A stretch of 8,306 nucleotides of DNA from Bacteroidetes/Chlorobi group bacterium ChocPot_Mid (GCA_003731675.1 RCNQ01000113.1:1-8306); one strand, 5' to 3'. Shown: positions 1 to 6,375, counted from the stretch's first letter. Made by a program: numbers and translations. Notes: generated by a model not told the origin, from the sequence alone.

Positions 1-508
1 GCTCATTAATCAATGCCCTGGCTATCGCTGTTCTTTGTTGCTCGCCACCAGATAATTCAGATGGCTTCTGATGCACCTGCTCATTAATGCCAACTATCAG
101 CGCTAATTCAGATGCCTTTGTTTGTGCTTCCTTGTAAGAGCTTCCCCCAATCAATGCAGGCATCATTATATTTTCCAATGCACTGAACTCAGGTAACAGA
201 TGATGAAACTGGAAGACAAAACCAATATGTTTATTTCTCAATAAGGTCAATTCTTCTTTTGAAACTAATGAATAATCAAATTCTTTTCCATTAATATTCA
301 AAACTACCTTACCTTTGTCAGGACTATCAAGAGAACCAAGAATATGAAGCAATGTGCTTTTTCCTGCACCCGATGGTCCCATCAATGCAACCAGTTCTCC
401 TTTACCGATATCAATCGATAAACCCTTTAAAACTTCTGCTCTTTTACTGCCTGCTATCTCGTAGGATTTACAAATTCCCTCTGCTGCTAATATTTTATCA
501 CTTCCCAT
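1..508 (-). CDS. lolD: LolD-type lipoprotein-releasing ABC transporter ATPase (3' end outside window)
   Basis: This is the N-terminal 169 residues of an ABC ATPase, reading ATG at 506-508 leftward off the window edge. The sequence shows a Walker A motif GPSGAGKST (residues 44-52), a Q-loop with Gln100 in FVFQFHHLLPEF, and the ABC signature LSGGEQQR (152-159). Walker B and the H-loop lie beyond position 1. The stretch FHHLLPEFSALEN is typical of LolD, the ATPase that with LolC/LolE (or LolF) extracts lipoproteins from the inner membrane and passes them to LolA for transport to the outer membrane. The closest alternatives are other MacB/FtsE-like ATPases of the same superfamily, but the FHHLLP motif favours LolD. 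No clear Shine-Dalgarno precedes the ATG. The gene lies 111 nt beyond rplQ in the same direction, with a terminator between, so it is probably a separate transcription unit. No LolC/E partner is visible in the window. Confidence 0.88.
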   Translation of the reverse strand, partial: MGSDKILAAEGICKSYEIAGSKRAEVLKGLSIDIGKGELVALMGPSGAGKSTLLHILGSLDSPDKGKVVLNINGKEFDYSLVSKEELTLLRNKHIGFVFQFHHLLPEFSALENIMMPALIGGSSYKEAQTKASELALIVGINEQVHQKPSELSGGEQQRTAIARALINE

Positions 509-522
509 TTAGTGAATTTTAT

Positions 523-538
523 TTTAGTCTAAACTAAA
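523..538. repeat. Short inverted repeat in the lolD leader
   Basis: TTTAGT (523-528) and ACTAAA (533-538) form a perfect 6-bp dyad around a 4-nt centre CTAA. It lies between the proposed -10 box and the lolD start codon, overlapping the expected transcription start. It could be an operator or a weak hairpin, but a 6-bp dyad in such AT-rich DNA may be chance. Confidence 0.25.
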
Positions 539-546
539 TTTTTACA

Positions 547-574
547 ATAATACAAAAAAATCTCATCACATCAA
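547..574 (-). promoter_or_regulatory. Candidate promoter for lolD
   Basis: On the minus strand a TTGATG (569-574) is followed after 16 nt by TATTAT (547-552), a 4/6 and 5/6 match to the sigma-70 -35 and -10 boxes. Transcription would start near position 540, about 30 nt before the lolD ATG. The same stretch can also be read with the Bacteroidota primary-sigma pattern: a TTTG, a 19-nt spacer, then TATTATTG, close to TAnnTTTG. The region is extremely AT-rich, so chance matches are likely. The position, directly after the rplQ terminator, is what makes it credible. Confidence 0.35.
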
Positions 575-575
575 A

Positions 576-604
576 AAAAAAGACGTTCAAAGAACGTCTT
601 TTTT
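576..604 (-). terminator. Intrinsic terminator after rplQ
   Basis: A 7-bp core stem GACGTTC/GAACGTC (582-588 and 592-598) around a 3-nt loop is extended by A:T pairs to about 13 bp. On the minus strand it is followed by a run of nine T (573-581), part of which pairs into the stem. It sits 15 nt downstream of the rplQ stop and is best read as the end of the ribosomal protein transcript. The plus strand also has a T-run after the stem, so the structure could terminate in both directions. Confidence 0.85.
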
Positions 605-619
605 ACTTTTTTTTATCAA

Positions 620-1294
620 CTATGCTTTCTCTTCATTTTTGTCTTCTTCTGCAGTATCACTCTCAGCAACTTCTTCAGCTGATTCCTGAACAACCTCTGA
701 TTCAACTTTTTCATCAACAATTTCAGCTGTCTGTATATCTTGTTCTACCACTGAGTCTTCCTGCTTGACTTCTTCAGCAACTTCAACCGGAGCTTCTTCT
801 TTAGTGGCTAACTTCTTAACTTTTATCTTATCAGGTTTTTTGGATTTACGTTTCTTCTTCGACTTAAAGTCAACAGCACCATCCTGTGGAGCGGACCAAT
901 CAACCAATTCAATAACAGCTGTACGGCTTCCGTCTCCACGACGAGTCCCTGTTTTTATTATCCTCGTATAACCTCCGGGTCTTTCTGCAACCAAGGGAGC
1001 AATTGTATCAAACAATTCCTGCAAAACAGCTTTATTCCTAATATCCTTATACACAATTCTTCTTGCGTGAATATCTATAGTCTGACCCTCAGCCAACAAA
1101 CCTTGCTTTTCTCTTTGAACAGCTCTTTTAGCTCTCGTAATAATCTGCTCAGCATAAGGTCTTAATTCTTTTGCTTTGGCTTCAGTTGTGGCTATCCTTT
1201 TATGCTGAAACAAAGATGTTGCAAGATTTCTCATCAATGCGTCCTTGTGACTGCTCGTCCTTTTTAACTTTCTCCCTTTTGTCAAGTGTCTCAT
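620..1294 (-). CDS. rplQ: 50S ribosomal protein L17 with long charged C-terminal tail
   Basis: L17 binds 23S rRNA in the large subunit near the exit side of the peptide tunnel. The conserved core is at residues 1-133, beginning MRHLTKGRKLKRTSSHKDAL and including the GGYTRI motif (107-112) and the closing AVIELVDW (126-133). The protein is 224 residues, against about 127 in Escherichia coli. The extra 90 residues fall into a lysine/arginine-rich linker (144-161, 12 of 18 basic) and a glutamate-rich tail (165-224, 24 acidic and 5 basic residues) that looks disordered. Acidic C-terminal extensions of L17 are known in Bacteroidota relatives. This is the last gene of the operon, 37 nt after rpoA and 15 nt before the terminator hairpin. 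The start is ATG at 1292-1294 with only a weak upstream TAGAG, and the stop is TAG. Confidence 0.96.
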   Translation of the reverse strand: MRHLTKGRKLKRTSSHKDALMRNLATSLFQHKRIATTEAKAKELRPYAEQIITRAKRAVQREKQGLLAEGQTIDIHARRIVYKDIRNKAVLQELFDTIAPLVAERPGGYTRIIKTGTRRGDGSRTAVIELVDWSAPQDGAVDFKSKKKRKSKKPDKIKVKKLATKEEAPVEVAEEVKQEDSVVEQDIQTAEIVDEKVESEVVQESAEEVAESDTAEEDKNEEKA

Positions 1295-1331
1295 ATCTAA
1301 TACTCTAAATTAAATTAAAAACCAAAAATAA

Positions 1332-2354
1332 TTAATACAAATCCCCGATTACAAGTTTTTGTACATCTTCTTTTAAAAATTTATCTACATTCATTCCAAA
1401 TTCCAAACCATGCTGCTGAACTACATCTGCAAGCTCAGTTAAAGATTTTCTTCCGAAATTCCTGAATTTCAGCAATTCCGACTCCTGCAATCTGACCAAC
1501 TCTGCTAAAGTCTTTATATTTGCCGCTTTCAAACAATTGTGTGCCCTAACTGATAGCTCCAACTCCTCAACTGGAGTTAAAAGTATCTTGCGTAATTTGT
1601 TGCGTTCTGCTTCTTTTACTTCTTCTTCTACCATTACCTGTTGTTGCTGTTCTTCCTCAACCTCAGCAAAAGTAATGAAGTATTTTATATGGTCATTTAT
1701 GATTTTTGCCGCATTGTTTACTGCTTCCTGAGGACTTATTGTCCCGTCTGTTTTAACCTCTAATGTCAATTGCTCATAATCAGTCTTCTGACCCACTCTG
1801 AATGGTTCTACAGTATAAACAACGTTCTTTATTGGAGTATAAATCGCATCAATTGGCAACATACCAAGCGGAAAATCAACAATTTGTTGTTCCTCTGCAG
1901 GTATATAACCTTTACCCCTTCCTATCCTGAGTTCAACTTCAAATTCAGCATCTTTCGATAGCTGTGCAATATATTTATCAGGCTCCATTACTTCGATTTG
2001 ATCTGAAGCATCCTGTATATCTTTAGCTGTAAAAGTATGAGGTCCTTTCAATTGGAAAACTATCCTCTGAGCTTTTTTATCCAATGTTTTCATACGAACT
2101 TCTTTCAGATTCAGAATAATCTCTGAAACATCCTCTACCACACCGGGTATTGTCTGAAATTCATGGAGAACATCGCTTATCTTCACCCCGATTATCGCAG
2201 CACCATGAATTGAGGAAAGCAAAACTCTTCTCAAAGAATTACCAATTGTATGACCATATCCCTGCTCCAATGGTCTTAAAATAAACTTTCCGTAATTAAC
2301 ATCGGAACTATCTTCAATTTGCACCCTGTCGGGCATTTGCATTTGTGTATTCAT
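1332..2354 (-). CDS. rpoA: DNA-directed RNA polymerase subunit alpha
   Basis: RpoA dimerises and nucleates assembly of the polymerase core (beta, beta', omega). From the chosen ATG (2352-2354) the product is 340 residues. A longer in-frame reading from TTG at 2379-2381 gives 349. I prefer ATG because the family similarity begins at the MQMPDR stretch just after it and no ribosome site precedes the TTG. Numbered on the 349-residue form, the N-terminal domain covers about 16-235 with the dimerisation motif GNSLRRVLLSS (47-57). A Glu/Gln-rich linker follows at about 240-258. The C-terminal domain is at about 268-330 and keeps the DNA- and activator-contact residues equivalent to E. coli R265, N268, C269, K271, G296, K298 and S299, here R279, N282, C283, K285, G310, K312 and S313. 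It lies between rpsK and rplQ. The usual preceding gene rpsD is missing. Confidence 0.96.
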   Translation of the reverse strand: MNTQMQMPDRVQIEDSSDVNYGKFILRPLEQGYGHTIGNSLRRVLLSSIHGAAIIGVKISDVLHEFQTIPGVVEDVSEIILNLKEVRMKTLDKKAQRIVFQLKGPHTFTAKDIQDASDQIEVMEPDKYIAQLSKDAEFEVELRIGRGKGYIPAEEQQIVDFPLGMLPIDAIYTPIKNVVYTVEPFRVGQKTDYEQLTLEVKTDGTISPQEAVNNAAKIINDHIKYFITFAEVEEEQQQQVMVEEEVKEAERNKLRKILLTPVEELELSVRAHNCLKAANIKTLAELVRLQESELLKFRNFGRKSLTELADVVQQHGLEFGMNVDKFLKEDVQKLVIGDLY

Positions 2355-2409
2355 ATTCTCTTTCGCTACCGAATTATTCAAAATGCCAATTTAATTAATC
2401 ACTAACTTG

Positions 2410-2796
2410 CTATACTCTTCTACGCTTTGGTGGTCTGCAACCATTATGAGGTATTGGTGTTTTATCTAAAATGCTATGAACTTCCAAACCCGCCTGTGCA
2501 AGAGACCTGATAGCAGCTTCCCTGCCTGAGCCAGGTCCTTTAACAATCACATCAACCTTTCTCAATCCCAAATCGTAAGCTTCTTTCGCTGTCTTCTCTG
2601 CAGAAACCTGTGCGGCATAAGGAGTATTCTTTTTTGAACCCTTAAAACCATTCCTGCCTGCCGATGACCAGCAAATTACATTTCCATACATATCGGTAAT
2701 TGTTACCATAACATTATTAAATGTTGCTTTAATAAATGCTTTGCCGTGTATGTCGGCGACTGTTTTCTTCTTAGTTTTTTTTCTGACTGCTGCCAT
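2410..2796 (-). CDS. rpsK: 30S ribosomal protein S11
   Basis: S11 sits on the platform of the small subunit, binds 16S rRNA and contributes to the cleft holding the mRNA in the E-site region. The 128-residue product matches the family's usual length and is collinear throughout. It has a basic N-terminal tail, the FNNVMVTITD core (26-35), the SSAGRNGFKGSKK loop (44-56), the VKGPGSGREAAIR motif (85-97) and the invariant ending TPIPHNGCRPPKRRRV (113-128). The start is ATG at 2794-2796. A second ATG 4 nt upstream is out of frame, and no clear Shine-Dalgarno is visible. The gene is 37 nt after rpsM. What follows is rpoA rather than rpsD, which normally comes next. Confidence 0.97.
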   Translation of the reverse strand: MAAVRKKTKKKTVADIHGKAFIKATFNNVMVTITDMYGNVICWSSAGRNGFKGSKKNTPYAAQVSAEKTAKEAYDLGLRKVDVIVKGPGSGREAAIRSLAQAGLEVHSILDKTPIPHNGCRPPKRRRV

Positions 2797-2833
2797 TCAT
2801 TTCACTAAATATTGTGTACAAATTATTTTCTAA

Positions 2834-3214
2834 TTACTTCTTAGCGGCTACTTTCTTCTTACCGGCTACCGTTTTACGTCTGCCTTTTCGCGTCCTTGAG
2901 TTTGTCCTTGTTCTCTGACCTCTGACCGGCAAACCCTTCCTGTGACGAATACCTCGATAGCAACCTATGTCCATCAATCTTTTGATATTCATCTGAACTT
3001 CCGAACGCAACTGACCTTCAACCTTATATTCTGCCATCACCTGACGAATATTTGCTATCTCATCATCTGTCCAGTCACTGACTCTTTTATTAATGTCAAT
3101 CCCGGCTTTTGTTAAAATCTCATTCGATGTTGTTTTGCCGATACCAAAAATATAGGTCAAACCTATTATACCCCTCTTATTTTTTGGTAAGTCAATACCT
3201 GATATACGTGCCAC
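2834..3214 (-). CDS. rpsM: 30S ribosomal protein S13
   Basis: S13 is in the head of the small subunit, contacts P-site tRNA through its basic tail and forms bridges to the large subunit. At 126 residues it has the expected length. The N-terminal ARISGIDLPKNKR, the helix-two-turn-helix region with YIFGIGKTTSNEIL (21-34), and the conserved IGCYRGIRHRKGLPVRGQRT (83-102) are all present. It ends in a lysine-rich tail (113-126). The start is GTG at 3212-3214, chosen because a strong AAAGGAG lies 6 nt upstream and the product then begins exactly at the conserved ARISG. It is 18 nt after rpmJ. In E. coli an S4-binding pseudoknot precedes this gene, but the short gap here leaves little room for one. 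Confidence 0.97.
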   Translation of the reverse strand: MARISGIDLPKNKRGIIGLTYIFGIGKTTSNEILTKAGIDINKRVSDWTDDEIANIRQVMAEYKVEGQLRSEVQMNIKRLMDIGCYRGIRHRKGLPVRGQRTRTNSRTRKGRRKTVAGKKKVAAKK

Positions 3215-3220
3215 TTATCT

Positions 3221-3227
3221 CTCCTTT
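3221..3227 (-). promoter_or_regulatory. Strong ribosome binding site fixing the GTG start of rpsM
   Basis: The minus strand reads AAAGGAG, a full anti-16S match, then six nucleotides (AGATAA), then GTG. It supports the non-ATG start of rpsM. Confidence 0.8.
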
Positions 3228-3232
3228 ATTAA

Positions 3233-3349
3233 TTAACCCTGTCTCTGCTTGAAACGCGGATTTTTCTTGTTAATAATATAAATTCTTCCTTTACGCCGAA
3301 CTATTTTATCATTCGGATTCCTTTTCTTAACTGATGCCTGTACCTTCAT
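3233..3349 (-). CDS. rpmJ: 50S ribosomal protein L36, cysteine-free (zinc-independent) form
   Basis: This short gene encodes 38 residues beginning MKVQASVKKR and ending KKNPRFKQRQG, which fits L36 in length and in both conserved ends. L36 is a small protein of the large subunit that stabilises 23S rRNA near the base of the L7/L12 stalk. In the usual zinc-ribbon form positions 11, 14, 27 and 33 are Cys, Cys, Cys and His. Here they are Asn11, Asp14, Asn27 and Phe33, and the protein has no cysteine at all, so it cannot bind zinc that way. Cysteine-free L36 paralogues are established in bacteria, and this sequence (IVRRKGRIYIINKKNPRFKQ) resembles the form common in Bacteroidota. The ATG is at 3347-3349, 39 nt after infA, without an obvious Shine-Dalgarno. 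The stop TAA at 3233-3235 lies 18 nt before rpsM. Confidence 0.95.
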   Translation of the reverse strand: MKVQASVKKRNPNDKIVRRKGRIYIINKKNPRFKQRQG

Positions 3350-3388
3350 ATCTAAGCTCAAAAAATTTATTATTTTTACATTATTATC

Positions 3389-3607
3389 TTATTTATAACG
3401 GTAAACAATTCTCCCTTTTGTCAAATCATACGGCGATAACTCTACCGTTACTTTATCACCTTGAAGAATCTTTATAAAATTCATCCTCATCTTACCTGAT
3501 ATATGTGCCAAAACCTTGTGACCGTTGTCAAATTTGACAACAAATTGAGTATTGGGAAGCGTCTCCTCAACAATTCCGTCCACTCTTATCAAATCTTGTT
3601 TTGCCAT
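3389..3607 (-). CDS. infA: Translation initiation factor IF-1
   Basis: IF-1 occupies the A site of the 30S subunit during initiation and works with IF-2 and IF-3. The 72-residue product is the standard length and is a single S1-like OB fold from end to end. It contains the typical VDGIVEETLPNTQFVV strand region (9-24), the HISGKMRMNFIKILQGD segment (35-51) and the ending LSPYDLTKGRIVYRYK (57-72). The ATG is at 3605-3607, 26 nt after map. A weak AGGA lies very close to it. Placement between map and rpmJ is the standard order in many bacteria. Confidence 0.97.
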   Translation of the reverse strand: MAKQDLIRVDGIVEETLPNTQFVVKFDNGHKVLAHISGKMRMNFIKILQGDKVTVELSPYDLTKGRIVYRYK

Positions 3608-3633
3608 ACATCCTAAAAAAATTTTATCAACAA

Positions 3634-4455
3634 CTAATCCCTTAAAGTCAATATTATTGGTTTATCACCATTAATCACTATCGTATGCTCAAAATGAGCC
3701 GCAGGCGATTTATCTGCCGTCAAAACAGTCCATCCATCTCTTGCTGTCTTAATGCTCTTACCTCCTGCGTGAACCATCGGTTCAATCGCCAAAGCCATTC
3801 CATTTTGCAACTTCACATTCGGATACTGAGACCTGTGAAGCAATGGTGGAACAAAATTCGGTACAGGTGGCTCTTCATGCAAATGCTTGCCAATTCCATG
3901 CCCTACCAGTTCACGTGTTACGTTAAATCCGTTTGATTCCACAAAAGTCTGAACAGCACGTGATATATCATAAATTTTATTCCTTTCAACCGCATGTTCG
4001 ATTCCTTTCATCAAAGACTCCTCAGTTACCCTCAAAAGCTTTTGCTTCAGTTCATTGACCTTGCCAACTGGGTAACTTATTGCACTGTCACCAAAGTAAC
4101 CCTTCAATTCAGAACCGCAATCAATTGACACAATCTGCCCTTCTTCAAGTTTTCTTGCTCCTGGAAGCCCATGAACGACTTCCTCATCAATCGATATACA
4201 CAACGTATTGGGATATGCCCTGCCGTCAACTTTGTATCCTTTAAATGCAGGTTTAGCACCCTTACTTCTGATATAATCTTCTGCAATCGTATCCAACTCT
4301 GCAGTTGTAATTCCTGACTTTATATATTTACCTAAAAGAACGAGCGTTTCGGCAACTATTCTTGCCGCTTTTTCCATCAAATCAATTTCTTTTTCTGTCT
4401 TTATATAAGGTGATTGAATTTCGGAACCTACATTGTGTTTTCCTTTAGTTCCCAT
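3634..4455 (-). CDS. map: Type I methionine aminopeptidase
   Basis: This cytosolic metalloprotease removes the initiator methionine from new proteins when the second residue is small. The pita-bread fold spans about residues 19-271 of 273. All expected catalytic and metal-binding residues are visible: His95 (EEVVHGLP), Asp112 (SIDCG), Asp123 (FGDSA), His186 (VGHGIG), Glu225 (AIEPM) and Glu256 (FEHTIV), with the substrate-contacting His193 in HLHEEP. The length is close to the 264 of E. coli Map, with a short N-terminal extension of about 13 residues. It lacks the cysteine-rich zinc-finger extension seen in some type Ia enzymes. The ATG is at 4453-4455, with AGGTGA 10 nt upstream (4466-4471). 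It lies 44 nt after secY and 26 nt before infA, the usual secY-map-infA order. Confidence 0.97.
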   Translation of the reverse strand: MGTKGKHNVGSEIQSPYIKTEKEIDLMEKAARIVAETLVLLGKYIKSGITTAELDTIAEDYIRSKGAKPAFKGYKVDGRAYPNTLCISIDEEVVHGLPGARKLEEGQIVSIDCGSELKGYFGDSAISYPVGKVNELKQKLLRVTEESLMKGIEHAVERNKIYDISRAVQTFVESNGFNVTRELVGHGIGKHLHEEPPVPNFVPPLLHRSQYPNVKLQNGMALAIEPMVHAGGKSIKTARDGWTVLTADKSPAAHFEHTIVINGDKPIILTLRD

Positions 4456-4499
4456 TGTATTTCTTTCACCTGTAATTCGCGTAATTCACAATTTAATAA

Positions 4500-5846
4500 T
4501 TAAAATCCACCAGCCCCTACTCTACCCTTCATCTTACCGCTCTTCATAAATCCATCATAATGTCTCATCAACAAATATGATTCCATCTGTTGCAATGTAT
4601 CTAAAGCAACTCCAACAACAATCAACAAGCTTGTTCCGCCAAAAAATGAAGCAAAAGAACTTGTTACCGATAAAATATGCATCATAAATGTCGGCAATAT
4701 TGCTATGATAGCTAAAAATATTGAACCTGGCAATGTTATTCTCGTTAATACCGTATCTATATATTCAGCTGTCGGTTTACCTGGTCGTATTCCCGGAATA
4801 AAACCACCCTGCTTTTTCATATTCTCTGCAATTTCCTTAGGATTGAAAACAATTGCCGTATAAAAGAAAGTAAAGAAAACAATCATTAACCCATAAATTA
4901 ATGCATAAACAAATGAACGCTCACTGAACATTCTTGCCAATTCAATAACAATAGGAGTATTCGGGAAAAACTGTAATATCGTATTCGGAATAAATATCAA
5001 TGCCTGAGCAAAAATAATTGGCATAACTCCAGCAGTATTTACCCGCAAAGGAATATACTGTGTTGTCCCTCCAAAGACTTTCCTGCCAACTACCCTTTTA
5101 GCATATTGCACAGGTATTTTCCTTGCACCCTGTGTAACCAATATCACTAATGCGATGATTACACCTAACAAAATAAATATGATTATTTCAACAATTACTA
5201 ACCTTGAACCCACTTCAATCAACTTATATTCCTGAATCAATGCAATTGGCAATCTGGCAATAATTCCAATGAAAATTATCAACGAAATTCCGTTCCCAAT
5301 TCCTCTTTCCGTAATCTGCTCACCCAACCACATCATAAATATTGTACCAGCAGTCAACAACGCAACTGTGGAAATAGAAAAAAGTAAACCGCCATCTGGC
5401 ACTAAAGCCGCACCTGAAGCTGTCTGTGTATTCAGCAACTTCACACTGAATGCCCAGCCCTGCATAGCCGATATAAATACAGTACCTATCCTTGTATATT
5501 GATTAATCTTTCTTCTACCCTCTTCACCTGAACGCTGAAGCTTTTGAATCTCAGGTATGACTATACCACCCAACTGCATTATAATCGAAGCAGTAATATA
5601 AGGCATTATACCTAATGCAAAAATTGCCGCTTGTGAAAAAGCACCACCTACAAACATATCAAAAAGCCCGAACAAAGTATTCTGGTCAGAACCCATTGTA
5701 GCTTTTAACACATCCATATCAATTCCCGGCAAAGTTAGATGAGCACCAACTCTGACAACAATCAAAATCAACAAAGTAGTTAAAAGACGACTCCTAAGCT
5801 CGTCAATCTTAAAGATATTTTGTACAGTTTTTACAATATTACTCAT
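4500..5846 (-). CDS. secY: Preprotein translocase subunit SecY
   Basis: SecY is the channel-forming subunit of the SecYEG translocon in the inner membrane. The 448-residue product shows ten hydrophobic segments at roughly 21-38, 72-93, 119-138, 153-173, 183-206, 215-238, 271-294, 312-334, 372-391 and 400-421. The plug region (about 57-71) and the first family signature GIMPYITASIIMQL (79-92) are clear. The cytosolic loop with RKIPVQYAKR (242-251) and the C5 loop FIPGIRPGKPTAEYI (349-363) are also intact. Arg354 corresponds to the functionally critical Arg357 of E. coli, where the loop contacts SecA and the ribosome. The ATG at 5844-5846 overlaps the end of rplO by 8 nt. An AAAGGGG inside rplO, 9 nt upstream of the ATG (5856-5862), is the likely ribosome site, so translation of the two genes is probably coupled. 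The partners secE and secG are not in the window. Confidence 0.98.
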   Translation of the reverse strand: MSNIVKTVQNIFKIDELRSRLLTTLLILIVVRVGAHLTLPGIDMDVLKATMGSDQNTLFGLFDMFVGGAFSQAAIFALGIMPYITASIIMQLGGIVIPEIQKLQRSGEEGRRKINQYTRIGTVFISAMQGWAFSVKLLNTQTASGAALVPDGGLLFSISTVALLTAGTIFMMWLGEQITERGIGNGISLIIFIGIIARLPIALIQEYKLIEVGSRLVIVEIIIFILLGVIIALVILVTQGARKIPVQYAKRVVGRKVFGGTTQYIPLRVNTAGVMPIIFAQALIFIPNTILQFFPNTPIVIELARMFSERSFVYALIYGLMIVFFTFFYTAIVFNPKEIAENMKKQGGFIPGIRPGKPTAEYIDTVLTRITLPGSIFLAIIAILPTFMMHILSVTSSFASFFGGTSLLIVVGVALDTLQQMESYLLMRHYDGFMKSGKMKGRVGAGGF

Positions 5847-6327
5847 TTACGTTAGCCCCTTTAGCTGATTCAATTAATTTAATCGTACCACCGGCAGATT
5901 CAATCTTTTGCTTTGCTGATTCAGAAAACTTATGAGCTTCCACATTCAAAGAAGCACTAATTTCACCATTACCTAAAATTTTCACAGGTAAATCCTTTTT
6001 TGAAATAAGCCCCAAACTATACAACAAATCAAAACTGACCTTCTTATCTTCAACTTTATTATCTTCTGCCAATTTCTGCAAAGCACTTACATTAACAACC
6101 TGATACTCAACTCTGAAACGATTGTTAAACCCAAATTTCGGTAAACGTCTGTTAAGTGGCATTTGTCCACCTTCAAAAGAAAAGTTGCGACTGTGACCTC
6201 TGCGAGATTGTCCACCCTTGTGACCTCTTGTTGAAGTCCCACCATGACCCGAACCAGGACCTCTCCCGATTCTTTTCTTTTTGTGCCTTGCACCTTCAGC
6301 GTATGTCAGATTACCTATATGTTTCAT
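5839..6327 (-). CDS. rplO: 50S ribosomal protein L15
   Basis: L15 is a late-assembling large-subunit protein with a long RNA-threading N-terminal extension and a globular C-terminal domain. The 162-residue product has the basic glycine-rich extension KRIGRGPGSGHGGTSTRGHK (18-37), then FEGGQMPLNRRLPKFGF (51-67), followed by the globular part to about 155. The length is typical, slightly above the 144 of E. coli. The ATG is at 6325-6327, with AAAGGA 10 nt upstream (6338-6343). The gene is 48 nt after rpmD, and its last 8 nt overlap the start of secY. Confidence 0.97.
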   Translation of the reverse strand: MKHIGNLTYAEGARHKKKRIGRGPGSGHGGTSTRGHKGGQSRRGHSRNFSFEGGQMPLNRRLPKFGFNNRFRVEYQVVNVSALQKLAEDNKVEDKKVSFDLLYSLGLISKKDLPVKILGNGEISASLNVEAHKFSESAKQKIESAGGTIKLIESAKGANVNE

Positions 6328-6375
6328 TTTCCAACTATCCTTTATGTCTAATTTAAATAGAGATTATTCCCCGAA

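Noticed and set aside
1..508. Possibility that the ABC ATPase belongs to a defence or export cassette
   Set aside because: The FHHLLPEFSALEN motif and overall sequence fit the LolD lipoprotein-release family, and nothing else in the visible context suggests a defence role.
352..537. A 61-codon plus-strand frame near the left edge
   Set aside because: It is antisense to lolD, whose Walker A and signature motifs are intact, and its translation is low-complexity hydrophobic and aromatic without a ribosome site.
3215..3232. An S4-binding pseudoknot leader before rpsM, as in E. coli
   Set aside because: The gap to rpmJ is only 18 nt and is mostly taken up by the ribosome binding site. I see no convincing pairing that would form the known pseudoknot.
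3350..3388. Possible internal promoter between infA and rpmJ
   Set aside because: The spacer is A/T-rich and contains TAATAA-like hexamers, but no -35 element at a suitable distance is visible and the genes are tightly clustered.
6087..6293. A 68-codon minus-strand frame within rplO in another frame
   Set aside because: It overlaps the conserved core of L15 on the same strand and shows no recognisable motif of its own.
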